Origin: Paenibacillus sp. FSL H8-0548
Lineage (GTDB): Bacteria; Bacillota; Bacilli; Paenibacillales; Paenibacillaceae
Direction: 5' to 3'
NCBI RefSeq assembly: GCF_038630985.1
Contig: NZ_CP152049.1
Span: forward strand, 1,941,501 to 2,005,500
Length of the DNA stretch: 64,000 bases
Of this stretch, positions 1 to 8,493 are shown piece by piece. The translations under genes were made by a program, and so were the position numbers. The notes below the pieces were generated by a model that saw only the letters and a list, made by a program, of their open reading frames with translations, did no database searches and was not told where the DNA came from. Every line of letters begins with the position of its first letter. Position 1 is the first letter of the stretch.

Positions 1-1055
1 CCATGGACAGCCGTATCGTAGCTACGACGCATTATAGCGAGCTAAAGGCATATGCTTATAATCGTAAGGGTGTCATTAATGCGAGTATGGAGTTTGATGT
101 CGCAACGCTAAGTCCGACCTACCGTCTGCTTGTCGGTGTTCCAGGACGAAGCAACGCGTTCGCGATCGCTGAACGGCTGGGCCTGCCTCGCTCCATTATT
201 GAGCATGCAAGAGGAGAAGTCAGTGAAGAGGATCAACGAGTTGAGAATATGATTGCATCACTAGAGGAAAATCGTTTGGGAGCCGAGAATGAGCGGCAAA
301 CGGCTGAAGTTTTGCGCCGTGAGGTAGAGACGCTTAGAGCGCGTCACGAAGCTGAGCGCGAGCGGTTCGAGGAGCAGAAGGAAAAGCTGATGCTTAAAGC
401 GCAGGAGGAAGCACGGGAGGCTGTCGCCAAAGCGAGACGCGAGGCAGAGCAAATTATTGCGGATCTGCGCAAGCTTGCGATGGAGGAAGGCGCATCGGTT
501 AAGGAGCACAAGCTGATCGAGGCGCGCCGGAAGCTTGATGAAGCGTCGCCGGCGGTGCAGAAGGCTAAGCGCGGAGCTTCGAAAGCGACCACGAAGCCTG
601 CCAAAATTGAAGTTGGTGATGAAGTCACTGTGTACAGCCTAAATCAGAAGGGGACGGTGGCAGAGCTTCATGGCTCAGAAGCTACTGTACAGCTGGGCAT
701 TATGAAGATGAAGGTTGCGCTTGATGATTTGGAGCTGATTAAATCTACTGCAGTCTCGAAGGTGCAGCAGCCAAAGCAAGCCGCCAGCTTGAAGCGCTCA
801 CGCGATGAGAGCTTGAAGATGGAGCTTGATTTGCGAGGTGAAAATTTGGAGGAGGCTATCCTCGAGGTGGACCGCTTCCTGGATGAAGCATTTTTATCAG
901 GTCTTGCACAAGTAGCGATTATCCACGGAAAAGGTACAGGAGTGCTTCGTGCAGGAATTCAACAGTATCTTCGCAGGCATAGTCATGTGAAGAGCTATAG
1001 ACTCGGCAATTATGGCGAGGGTGGCATCGGTGTAACCGTTGCGGAGCTTAAATAG
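1..1055 (+). CDS. mutS2: MutS2 (endonuclease MutS2/RqcU), C-terminal part, cut by window edge
   Basis: The frame is open from the left edge, so this is the 3' part of a longer gene and the first visible ATG (position 3) is probably internal. The visible part holds the end of the MutS-type ATPase domain (ATTHYSELKAYAY, then a GVPGRSNAFAIAERLGLP stretch typical of MutS2). A long charged coiled coil (about residues 70-180) and a KOW-like beta segment (about 200-245) follow. A C-terminal Smr domain (about 270-350) carries LDLRGE and the HGKGTGVLR motif. MutS2 proteins bind branched DNA and collided ribosomes in Firmicutes. Seen: domain order and motifs. Known: family roles. The stop codon overlaps a perfect 8-bp hairpin (1053-1073) that has no U-tract. 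Confidence 0.95.
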   Translation, partial: MDSRIVATTHYSELKAYAYNRKGVINASMEFDVATLSPTYRLLVGVPGRSNAFAIAERLGLPRSIIEHARGEVSEEDQRVENMIASLEENRLGAENERQTAEVLRREVETLRARHEAERERFEEQKEKLMLKAQEEAREAVAKARREAEQIIADLRKLAMEEGASVKEHKLIEARRKLDEASPAVQKAKRGASKATTKPAKIEVGDEVTVYSLNQKGTVAELHGSEATVQLGIMKMKVALDDLELIKSTAVSKVQQPKQAASLKRSRDESLKMELDLRGENLEEAILEVDRFLDEAFLSGLAQVAIIHGKGTGVLRAGIQQYLRRHSHVKSYRLGNYGEGGIGVTVAELK

Positions 1056-1103
1056 GAGGCGGCAAGCCTCCTAAAGAAGAAGCCTGATGAGGGAGGACTT
1101 TGA

Positions 1104-1526
1104 ATGGGGAATGAAGTAGATAACTTGCTAAGCAACCACTATGCTGCTTCACTTGTTTATGTATCGGTTACGGTGCTGTCTCTCATTGTGTTTTTATCCT
1201 GCTTTGAGCTGGTAACTCGCTATAAATGCTGGAGAGAGATTAAGAAGGGCAACGTTGCAGTAGCTATGGCAACGAGCGGTAAAATTTTTGGCATATGCAA
1301 TATATTCAGATTTTCGATCGAATCAAATGATTCGGTTTACCAAAGTCTGATTTGGGGGGCTTTTGGGTTCGTCATTTTGATGGCAGCTTATTTTTTATTC
1401 GAATTTCTAACGCCTGTTTTCCGAATTGACGATGAAATTGAACGCGATAACCGTGCGGTTGGACTTATCGCAATGATTATATCTGTATCGTTATCCTACG
1501 TCATCGGAGCTACGGTTATTATGTAA
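1104..1526 (+). CDS. DUF350-family membrane protein
   Basis: A 140-residue hydrophobic protein with about four predicted membrane segments (near residues 17-38, 60-75, 83-104 and 118-138). Its acidic loop IDDEIERDNRAVG before the last helix is characteristic of DUF350 proteins. Start ATG 1104 is preceded by GGGAGGAC at a normal distance. The function of DUF350 proteins is not established. It lies 48 bp after mutS2 and is followed by a tiny membrane peptide and a zinc-ribbon protein, so the three may be one transcription unit. Family assignment is by pattern recognition only. Confidence 0.8.
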   Translation: MGNEVDNLLSNHYAASLVYVSVTVLSLIVFLSCFELVTRYKCWREIKKGNVAVAMATSGKIFGICNIFRFSIESNDSVYQSLIWGAFGFVILMAAYFLFEFLTPVFRIDDEIERDNRAVGLIAMIISVSLSYVIGATVIM

Positions 1527-1541
1527 TCGGAGGAAGCTATT

Positions 1542-1622
1542 TTGAAATATTTATGGAGAATATTAATGGTTGTCGCGGTATTGTTTTTTGTATTTGGCAT
1601 CGTATATGTAATGAAACATTAG
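1542..1622 (+). CDS. 26-residue single-pass membrane peptide (new small ORF)
   Basis: A TTG-started ORF of 26 codons sits between the DUF350 gene and the zinc-ribbon gene, with GGAGG at 1529-1533 eight bases upstream. The product starts MKYLWRILMVVAVLFFVFGI and ends in VYVMKH: a short basic N-terminus, one continuous hydrophobic helix and a basic end, as in many small membrane proteins. Gene spacing is tight (15 bp from the previous stop, 16 bp to the next start), which fits an operon member rather than spacer. No function can be assigned. Possible alternatives are a translational coupler or chance. Confidence 0.6.
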   Translation: MKYLWRILMVVAVLFFVFGIVYVMKH

Positions 1623-1638
1623 AAGGGAAGTAAAAATA

Positions 1639-2250
1639 ATGGAAGAGCATTTGATCTGTCCGTGGTGTTTGACGGAAATTGTATGGGACGAGGAAATTGG
1701 TCCGGAGTCGCACTGTCCGCATTGTGACAATGAGCTGAGTGCATATCGCACGATCGAGCTTGGCTATGACGAGGAAGAGGTAGAAGAAGACGAGCATGAG
1801 CGTTCCGTCCAAGCACTCAAAATCAACGATGCGCATCGTGCAGCTAAGCAGGCGAGCGGAGAAGAAGAGGAAGAGCCGGAGGAAGAAGAGGAAGAGGAAG
1901 AGGATGATTCTGATGACCCGAATCATAAGCGCTGGCTTGAAGAGGGTGATGGCTATCGCAGAGCAGATACGGCTCGCTTTGCTGTTGAGGAAACGGTACA
2001 GCGCATTCTTGATGATCAAGATGAAGTCCCGGAATGTCCAGTGTGCCGAGAATATATGATCGAGGCCGGCGTGCAGGTCATGAACGATCCGCATTTCGAG
2101 TCCAGAATTGCGCCGTCGCTTGGTGAAGCGGTAGTAGCGACACCTTTCCAGCTTACCTTGTACGTATGCCCAGCTTGCTACCACACCTCCTCGATGCTGA
2201 GTCATGGTGACCGCGAGCAGATGATTAAGCGCCTAACGCCGCGGGACTAG
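1639..2250 (+). CDS. Acidic zinc-ribbon protein, function unknown
   Basis: A 203-residue soluble protein. An N-terminal zinc ribbon is formed by CPWC and CPHC (about residues 8-11 and 29-32). A very acidic low-complexity segment follows (about 75-95, nearly all Glu and Asp). A second pair, CPVC and CPAC (about 134-137 and 176-179), suggests another metal site split by about 40 residues. Start ATG 1639 has AGAAGGGAAG upstream. I recognise no named family. Its position behind the DUF350 gene and the small membrane peptide suggests a shared but unknown role. A long reading frame on the opposite strand here is a by-product of the Glu-rich codons. Confidence 0.75.
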   Translation: MEEHLICPWCLTEIVWDEEIGPESHCPHCDNELSAYRTIELGYDEEEVEEDEHERSVQALKINDAHRAAKQASGEEEEEPEEEEEEEEDDSDDPNHKRWLEEGDGYRRADTARFAVEETVQRILDDQDEVPECPVCREYMIEAGVQVMNDPHFESRIAPSLGEAVVATPFQLTLYVCPACYHTSSMLSHGDREQMIKRLTPRD

Positions 2251-2375
2251 ACCTTATTGGCAATAATGGGCGGGCATGGACTGTAAACAAGTAGGGAATG
2301 TTACAAAACGATATTCTGATATGTGGCTGGTTAGCAAGCTGATGCTTGCTTTGTCCAGAGCTGGGAGGAATCGTT

Positions 2376-3599
2376 TTGGCAAAGTCTATGGCAAAGACCT
2401 TGAACGGACAAGCTGTTCTTTTACTTATTGTTCAAGCATTGTATGGCGTGGCAAATGCGCTGTCTGGCACATTTGTCCCCGTATACCTATGGAAAGCAAG
2501 CCAGTCTTATATGCTGATCGGCTGGTTTACGCTGGGACAATATGTGATGAGTGGACTAACGTTTTGGATAGCCGGCAAATGGGTGAAGGAACATAACAAA
2601 ATGAACAGTCTGCGTGTCGGCATCATTTTGTCCGGCATTTTTTACTTCACGGTACTGATGCTGGGTCAACAAGCAAAAGTATATTACGTACCGCTGGGAA
2701 TATTGAATGGTATGGCGTTAGGTTTTTTTTGGATTGCATTTAATGTTGTTTATTTTGAAGTAACTGACCCTGATAATCGCGATCGCTTTAACGGTTGGAC
2801 AGGCCTGCTCGCTGCTGCAGCTGGCATTGCGGCACCATGGACGTCAGGGCTCATCATTACATCAATGAAAGGGGAAACCGGATACCGCTTTATTTTCACA
2901 CTCTCGCTCGTTATTTTTGCAGTCAGCGTCATCCTAAGCTTCTGGCTTAAGAAACGGCATAGCCAGGGGGTTTACAACTGGAAGCATGGCTTGCAGCAGC
3001 TTTTGCAAAAAGGAAATCCTTGGCGTCGGATGCTGCCCGCTATTGCGGCGCAGGGCGTGCGTGAAGGTGTATTTATGTTTTTAGTTGGGCTTACCGTATA
3101 TGTGGCAACACAAAACGAGAGCAAGCTGGGAACCTATTCTCTTATCACGTCGTTTGTAGCCTTAATCAGCTTTTGGTTTGTCGGTAGAATGCTGAAAAAA
3201 AACAATCGAAAGCTAGCGATGCTCATTGGCGTCATTATGATTGGTGTCGTTATTTTACCGTTATTTTGGAAGGTATCCTACACCACGCTATTGATGTTCG
3301 GAGTGGGCACCTCGCTATTTATGCCGCTATATATTATACCGATGACCTCTAGAGTATTTGATTTGATTGGTCAATCGGAGGAAAGCGCTCGCGAGCGCGA
3401 GGAGTTTATCGTGCTTCGCGAGGCTGGACTTGTTATAGGAAGAGTCATCGGTTTATCGTCCTATTTAATTGTGCTGCCGCTGAATCATTCGGCGATTGCG
3501 ATTACATGGCTATTATTTTCGGTAGGCATCGTGCCTATTGCAGGCTGGTGGTTTATGAAGCCATTTTTAGAGGCGCAGCAAATACAGACAAGCAGATAA
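2376..3599 (+). CDS. Major facilitator superfamily transporter
   Basis: A polytopic membrane protein of about 407 residues with roughly 12 hydrophobic segments and a charged central loop (about residues 180-215, LKKRHSQGVYNWKHG), the layout of an MFS carrier. I chose TTG 2376 because GGGAGG at 2363-2368 lies 7 bases upstream. The longer TTG start at 2346 has no such site, and ATG 2388 is also possible. Substrate is unknown. It ends 12 bp before cysK, so co-transcription is likely, but that alone does not define a sulfur-related substrate. Confidence 0.85.
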   Translation: MAKSMAKTLNGQAVLLLIVQALYGVANALSGTFVPVYLWKASQSYMLIGWFTLGQYVMSGLTFWIAGKWVKEHNKMNSLRVGIILSGIFYFTVLMLGQQAKVYYVPLGILNGMALGFFWIAFNVVYFEVTDPDNRDRFNGWTGLLAAAAGIAAPWTSGLIITSMKGETGYRFIFTLSLVIFAVSVILSFWLKKRHSQGVYNWKHGLQQLLQKGNPWRRMLPAIAAQGVREGVFMFLVGLTVYVATQNESKLGTYSLITSFVALISFWFVGRMLKKNNRKLAMLIGVIMIGVVILPLFWKVSYTTLLMFGVGTSLFMPLYIIPMTSRVFDLIGQSEESAREREEFIVLREAGLVIGRVIGLSSYLIVLPLNHSAIAITWLLFSVGIVPIAGWWFMKPFLEAQQIQTSR

Positions 3600-3611
3600 G
3601 GAGAAACATGT

Positions 3612-4529
3612 ATGCCAAGAGTCGTATCGGATATAACAAAACTCATCGGCAACACGCCGGTCGTTCGGCTTAACCGGCTGCCGGAGGAGGGCAGCGCCGA
3701 AGTGTGCGTTAAGCTGGAGCGCTTTAATCCAAGCGGCAGTGTAAAGGACCGTGCAGCTTTTTCACTTATAAATAACGCGGAGGAGCGCGGATTAATTAAG
3801 CCGGGCGATACGATTATTGAACCGACAAGCGGCAATACGGGCATTGGACTCGCGATGAATGCTGCCGCTAGAGGCTACAAAATGATTTTGGTAATGCCCG
3901 ATAACATGACCGCAGAAAGAATTAAGCTGCTGCAGGCTTATGGTGCGGAGGTAGTGCTGACTCCCGCTGCGGAAAGAATGCCGGGAGCAATTCGCAAGGC
4001 AGAAGAGCTTCGAGCACAGCGACCGGGAAGCTATATTCCGAACCAATTTGAAAACCAAGCGAATCCACAAATTCACAGACTGACAACTGCTGTTGAAATT
4101 ATGGACCAAACTGGCGGGCAGCTTGACGCTTTTGTTGCTACAGCAGGGACAGGTGGAACGATAACGGGCACAGGAGAAGCACTTAAGGAGCTGCTGCCTC
4201 ATTTGCATATCGCTGTCGTTGAGCCGAAGGGCTCTCCTGTATTATCAGGTGGAAGTCCAGGTCCTCATAAGCTCGTAGGAACGAGTCCGGGATTTGTCCC
4301 GTCCATACTCAATACTTCTATTTATGATGAAATTATTCAAGTATCCGATGAGCACGCATTATCTACGACAAAAGCATTAGCGCTTAGAGAAGGACTGCTG
4401 CTTGGACCTTCATCTGGTGCTTCAGTATGGGCGGCTATGCAAATTGCTAAGCGGCTCGGACCAGGGAAACGTGTGCTTTGTATCGCTCCTGACACAGGAG
4501 AGCGATACATGAGCATGGATATTTTTTGA
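3612..4529 (+). CDS. cysK: Cysteine synthase (O-acetylserine sulfhydrylase), PLP enzyme
   Basis: A 305-residue fold-type II PLP enzyme that makes cysteine from O-acetylserine and sulfide. Visible signatures: LIGNTPVVRLNRL near the start, the PLP lysine in NPSGSVKDRAA (about residue 42), the substrate loop PTSGNTGIG (about 68-76), the phosphate-binding TAGTGGTITG (about 175-184) and GPSSGAS near the end. The C-terminus ERYMSMDIF matches the usual OASS ending, so the gene looks full length. Cystathionine beta-synthase-like or CysM-type enzymes are the alternatives. It follows an MFS gene and converges with cotH. Confidence 0.92.
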   Translation: MPRVVSDITKLIGNTPVVRLNRLPEEGSAEVCVKLERFNPSGSVKDRAAFSLINNAEERGLIKPGDTIIEPTSGNTGIGLAMNAAARGYKMILVMPDNMTAERIKLLQAYGAEVVLTPAAERMPGAIRKAEELRAQRPGSYIPNQFENQANPQIHRLTTAVEIMDQTGGQLDAFVATAGTGGTITGTGEALKELLPHLHIAVVEPKGSPVLSGGSPGPHKLVGTSPGFVPSILNTSIYDEIIQVSDEHALSTTKALALREGLLLGPSSGASVWAAMQIAKRLGPGKRVLCIAPDTGERYMSMDIF

Positions 4530-4573
4530 AATATAGGAAAATACATCATTTGGCCATGCTTTCTCTATATTTC
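4527..4573. terminator. Possible bidirectional terminator between cysK and cotH
   Basis: An inverted repeat, GAAATATAG paired with CTATATTTC, spans the convergent ends of cysK (plus) and cotH (minus). It is AU-rich and lacks a long U-tract, so it is only a candidate. Confidence 0.4.
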
Positions 4574-4601
4574 TCCGGAATGAAACGAGGAAGTAGGCCA
4601 G

Positions 4602-5672
4602 CTATACCCACTCCCGAAGCGAATGCTGCAATATCTCTCTTCTTTCTTTTATATAATTGTAGATGAAGGCCGGCTCTGTCAGGAAGGAGTCATAGCTTGC
4701 TTTTCGCGTATAATCACCACGAATTGCTGGAGATAGCCGTGCATGCATTTTTGATATTACCGGCTCCAGCTTTTCGGTAGTGAAGGTCGATTGAAGCTGC
4801 TTTCTTAAGATCGTGCGGTATTTTCTGCGGCATGCAGGGAAGGTAAAGAGCTTCTCTGTAAGCTTGTTGTAGCCTTGAAGCCTTACTAAATCACTGCCAC
4901 AGGGCTTTCCATAACAGTTTCTCCCCCAGGTCCCCTCATAGTCCCACGGAATAATTCGATATTTGCCGCTTGTGCTATGCTCATAAAGCGCATAGTTTTG
5001 GTCAAAGCCATCATAGTTTCCAGTAAGAACTGCCCCTGCCAGCCACAATAAATATTGCGAGATATCGAGACGCCTAGCGGTATGAACAGCCAGGTTCTTT
5101 CCTGATGTTCGATTTAAATTTCTGACGAAGGAAGCGAGCCTGCTTTTTGTTCCAGTCTTGCCCTTCATGAGTTCATAGCCGTCAAATAACGAAGATTTCT
5201 TATCTTTCGAAACAGGGTCAGTTAAGCTAAAGTCGGCGTTGTCATTGACCGCGTAAAGAAGTGAAAGATAGCCAATGTCTCTTTTCTTGAAAAAAAGTTG
5301 ATCAACCGCCTCGATTTCCAAATACACTCCCTGTGGAACACCGTTAATTACTAGCCAAAAATGATCGGTTTCCGGTGACGGAACGCCAATTTTATTGAAG
5401 AAGTAAAAGGAAAGGGCATTTCGCATCATGGAAGGATCATCATATTCTGCATTCCAATGAAGTGTTTTACCGCCTTCTATTCGGACTTCATAGGATTTTT
5501 TAGAGTAATTCCGCGTATGGCCGCCACGCAGTCCAAATTTCGCTTGAAAGGTTTGTCCGTCCAGCTCCAGCTCTGCTGATTTGAACTCTCTCCCCCAAGC
5601 GTTTTGCTGAAGCTCTTCAAAATCAGCTGAATCAATGCTAATGGTGCGTAGAGGCAAGTTTTCCGTAGCCAT
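4602..5672 (-). CDS. cotH: CotH-family spore coat protein kinase
   Basis: A 356-residue CotH-type atypical kinase; in Bacillus CotH phosphorylates coat proteins such as CotB and CotG during spore coat assembly. Seen: KFGLRGGHTRNYSKKSYEVRI (the G-rich/Lys region, about residues 46-66), MRNALSFYFFNKIG, YLEIEAVDQLF and the motif NYDGFDQNYALY followed by IIPWDYEGTWG. In CotH the N-D and D-x-E style residues bind metal and ATP. Start ATG 5672 is supported by GGGAGATGATT on the minus strand. It stands alone on the minus strand next to germination and coat genes, which agrees with a spore role. Confidence 0.88.
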   Translation of the reverse strand: MATENLPLRTISIDSADFEELQQNAWGREFKSAELELDGQTFQAKFGLRGGHTRNYSKKSYEVRIEGGKTLHWNAEYDDPSMMRNALSFYFFNKIGVPSPETDHFWLVINGVPQGVYLEIEAVDQLFFKKRDIGYLSLLYAVNDNADFSLTDPVSKDKKSSLFDGYELMKGKTGTKSRLASFVRNLNRTSGKNLAVHTARRLDISQYLLWLAGAVLTGNYDGFDQNYALYEHSTSGKYRIIPWDYEGTWGRNCYGKPCGSDLVRLQGYNKLTEKLFTFPACRRKYRTILRKQLQSTFTTEKLEPVISKMHARLSPAIRGDYTRKASYDSFLTEPAFIYNYIKERREILQHSLREWV

Positions 5673-5812
5673 TTAATCATCTCCCGATGCAAAAGATAAA
5701 GCCTACCGTAAGTCGATAGGCTCTTGATCTTATTTATCGTATTCAGCTGATGCCTAGAATGTCACTGCACCTTTAGGAAGTTGGATTTCCCAAATCCCCT
5801 ATTAAATTAAAC

Positions 5813-5851
5813 CTGTGCTTACTGCCAATAAGGCGTAAGTACAGTTTTTTT
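5813..5851 (+). terminator. Rho-independent terminator without an obvious upstream plus-strand gene
   Basis: A 10-bp stem (CTGTGCTTAC with GTAAGTACAG, one G-U pair) and 11-nt loop are followed by seven T. It reads on the plus strand, but the gene before it (cotH) is on the minus strand and the next plus gene starts at 5915. It could end a short leader RNA or insulate the germination operon. Confidence 0.6.
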
Positions 5852-5914
5852 GTTGATGGATACATTGAGTAGAATGATTTTGGAAACATTATTCTGTAAG
5901 GAAGTGATTGGTAA

Positions 5915-7039
5915 ATGAAAGTAAAACCATTTGGCATGCTACCAGCTATGTTTATGATGATTTTATCAGTAGGGCTTGTTAACCATGTTCTGGTTGCACC
6001 TTTGCTGCTGGATGCAGCGAAACGTGATGCCTGGATTTGTGTACTCCTTGAAATGGTTATTGTTCTGCCGTGGGCTTTAATCCCTTTATTTGGGATTTTG
6101 AAGCGTATGAATGGTTTGCCGATTGATCAATGGTTTAAGCAGCGATTTCCACAATTTATTGCATGGCTGCTGATCGGTATTTTTTTGCTCGTACAATTGC
6201 TGATCGCCTTTGAAACACTCATTTTGACGGCATCCTGGACATCGACGACCTATTTGCCGAAGACGCCACCTGTTGTAGTTTGTGCGGTATTTTTAGGCTT
6301 ATGTTTATTCGCATCGATTTCGGGGCTTCGTACAATCGCTTATGTAAGCTGCATCTTATTACCGATGGTCGTCTTTCTAGGTGATTTCGTCATGTCGGCG
6401 AACATGCCCCACAAGGATTATCACTATCTGCTGCCTATGTTTGAGCACGGCACGAATCCGATGATTAAAGGCATCTTGTATACGCTGACCTCGTCCTGCG
6501 AGCTGTTCGGCTTTATGTTCATTCAGCATCATATAAAGGGCAAATTCAAGCGCTGGCATTTCATCGTGCTTATCCTGTTTTTGTCGCTGCTCACCATTGG
6601 ACCGGTAATGGCAGCCATTTCAGAATTTGGTCCCGTCGAGGCTGCGAAAATGCGTTACCCCGCATTCACTCAGTGGCGCCTTGTAATGGTAGGGAAATAC
6701 TTTGAGCATGTTGATTTTTTTGCTATTTTTCAGTGGATGTCAGGAGCGTTAATACGGCTCGCTATTTCCATCCACATTTTGTCTGAGTTTGGGCCGCTGC
6801 AGCGTTTAAGCAGAAAATGGATTTCACCAGCGGTTCTGGGTTTGATTATTTTTGTTGTATCCGCGTATGGCATCAATCGCATGGTTCAGGTAAAAGAAGT
6901 CATGCATCTGTTTTTTTTGTATACGGGTGTAATTGTTATGATACTTATCGCTATTTTGTGGTTGTTTACTTTATTTCACAAAAAAAATGAGAGAACCCAA
7001 AAAAAGGCGATTATTGGTTCTGAGGAGGGAGAGCAGTAA
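5915..7039 (+). CDS. Spore germination receptor subunit B (GerAB/GerKB family permease)
   Basis: A 374-residue protein with about ten hydrophobic helices, matching the endospore-germination subset of the APC permease superfamily that binds germinant in the inner spore membrane. Seen: an N-terminal MLPAMFMMILSVGLVNHVLVAPLLLDAAKRDAW segment and FGFMFIQHHIKGK and TQWRLV patches typical of GerAB. ATG 5915 is preceded by AAGGAAGTG. It overlaps the next gene by one base (TAATG), so the three receptor genes are translationally linked. The B-A-C gene order differs from the classical A-B-C order. The germinant cannot be predicted. Confidence 0.9.
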   Translation: MKVKPFGMLPAMFMMILSVGLVNHVLVAPLLLDAAKRDAWICVLLEMVIVLPWALIPLFGILKRMNGLPIDQWFKQRFPQFIAWLLIGIFLLVQLLIAFETLILTASWTSTTYLPKTPPVVVCAVFLGLCLFASISGLRTIAYVSCILLPMVVFLGDFVMSANMPHKDYHYLLPMFEHGTNPMIKGILYTLTSSCELFGFMFIQHHIKGKFKRWHFIVLILFLSLLTIGPVMAAISEFGPVEAAKMRYPAFTQWRLVMVGKYFEHVDFFAIFQWMSGALIRLAISIHILSEFGPLQRLSRKWISPAVLGLIIFVVSAYGINRMVQVKEVMHLFFLYTGVIVMILIAILWLFTLFHKKNERTQKKAIIGSEEGEQ

Positions 7040-8493
7040 TGTATCTTGACGAATGCAAAGTACAGCAGGAACAGAATGATATGTCGCTGGAGCGTTTCAG
7101 ACTGAGCTTGGCGGATTGCCATGATGTGATTGAATATAAGCTCACACTGGATGTTGGCGGTCCCGTTGATGTTATTATGTTTTATTGTGATGGCTTGATC
7201 GACAATCAACAATTGCAGCTCGGCTTGCTGCCGCAGCTTGAAAAATGGGCGAATCAGCTACGTAATTTCCCAAATGTAGAGAACGGAGAAATACATAAGC
7301 CCAGTATGCTATTCAGCAGGGTGAATAGCGGACGGAATGGCAGCAACCTGTACGCCCGCTTGTTTGCAGGAAGCGTTATCCTATCCTTCGGGAATCTTGA
7401 AGGTATGTTCGAATTCGATATTGCCGATCAGCCTGGAAGGAACCCCGAAGAATCGACGATGGAGGTTTCCATTCGTGGGCCCCGTGATGGTTTTGTTGAG
7501 CTTCTAGCAACGAATGTTGCGCTTGTCCGCAAACGGCTTAGAACGCCAGATATGCATGTGGAATACAGTAGAATCGGCAGCGAGTCCCTGACGGAAATCG
7601 CACTTATTTATATGGAAGGCAAGGCCGCGAGTGAGCTGGTAGCTGAAGCTAGGAGGAGGCTTGATCAAATTGATATCCCTTCCCTGAGCGGAGGGAGCCA
7701 GTTGGAGGAGCTCTTGTCTGATCGTCGTCTATCCTTGTTTCCGTTAGTTGAGTATGTTGGAAGGCCTGATTACGTCGTTCAGTCGCTGCTGCAAGGGAAG
7801 GTAGCTATCCTACTAGACGGCTCTCCTTCAGCGATTATAGCACCGGGGAATTTATTACTGCTGATTAAGTCACCGGAGGATGCGCACCTGCCCTATTATT
7901 ATGTGTCGCTGGGGCGGCTGCTGAGGCTCGTTGGTCTTGTTTTTTCGCTATGTTTGCCAGGCTTTTGGATTGCGCTCTCGACTTTCAATACGGATCAAAT
8001 TCCGTTTTCACTGCTCGCAACGATTACGATTTCACGGATTGGCTTGCCTATTTCTGCAACGATGGAGATGTTTCTCATGCTTACCATGTTTGAGCTATTT
8101 CGTGAGGCAGGCGTCAGGCTGCCAAGAGCGGTTGGACAAACCGTGTCTGTCGTAGGCGGATTAATTGTCGGTGATGCCGCAATTCGTGCGGGCATGACAT
8201 CACCGACAATGCTGGTAATGGCTGCGGTTACGGCAGTGTCTACCTTCACATTAGTCAATCAATCTCTAAGCGGCTCGGTAAGCGTAATCCGATATTTAAT
8301 TCTAATTTGCTCCTCTGTACTAGGCATTTTTGGATTCTTTGTCGGAACCTTTGCAGTGATTATCTATCTGTGTACATTGGAGTCATTTGGTAGATCCTAT
8401 TTGGAGCCATTAGCACCGCTGCGCTTCAAGCAGCTGATACCTGCAATCTTTCAAATGCCTTGGAAGTTAAAAGATGGCAGGAGGAGCAAGTGA
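7039..8493 (+). CDS. Spore germination receptor subunit A (GerAA/GerKA family)
   Basis: A 484-residue subunit with a soluble N-terminal half (about residues 1-280, containing DVIMFYCDGLID and the IRGPRDGFVE motif highly typical of GerA proteins). A C-terminal membrane domain with about five helices (about 290-470) ends in EPLAPLRFKQLIP. Recent work on the family describes A subunits as oligomeric ion channels opened by germinants. Length is normal, and GAGGAGGGAG precedes ATG 7039. It overlaps gerAB by one base at the start and gerAC by one base at the end. Confidence 0.93.
   Translation: MYLDECKVQQEQNDMSLERFRLSLADCHDVIEYKLTLDVGGPVDVIMFYCDGLIDNQQLQLGLLPQLEKWANQLRNFPNVENGEIHKPSMLFSRVNSGRNGSNLYARLFAGSVILSFGNLEGMFEFDIADQPGRNPEESTMEVSIRGPRDGFVELLATNVALVRKRLRTPDMHVEYSRIGSESLTEIALIYMEGKAASELVAEARRRLDQIDIPSLSGGSQLEELLSDRRLSLFPLVEYVGRPDYVVQSLLQGKVAILLDGSPSAIIAPGNLLLLIKSPEDAHLPYYYVSLGRLLRLVGLVFSLCLPGFWIALSTFNTDQIPFSLLATITISRIGLPISATMEMFLMLTMFELFREAGVRLPRAVGQTVSVVGGLIVGDAAIRAGMTSPTMLVMAAVTAVSTFTLVNQSLSGSVSVIRYLILICSSVLGIFGFFVGTFAVIIYLCTLESFGRSYLEPLAPLRFKQLIPAIFQMPWKLKDGRRSK

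Noticed and set aside
1053..1073. Perfect hairpin at the mutS2 stop
   Set aside because: No U-tract, so not called a terminator; it could hide an AGGAGG but no start codon follows at the right distance.
1537..2205. 222-codon open frame on the minus strand opposite the zinc-ribbon gene
   Set aside because: Arises from Glu-rich codons on the plus strand; no ribosome site, odd composition (Phe, Leu, Ser runs) and zinc motifs on the plus strand are clear.
2276..2596. 106-codon plus-strand frame before and over the MFS gene
   Set aside because: Overlaps the MFS gene in another frame, has Cys/Trp-rich random composition and no ribosome site.
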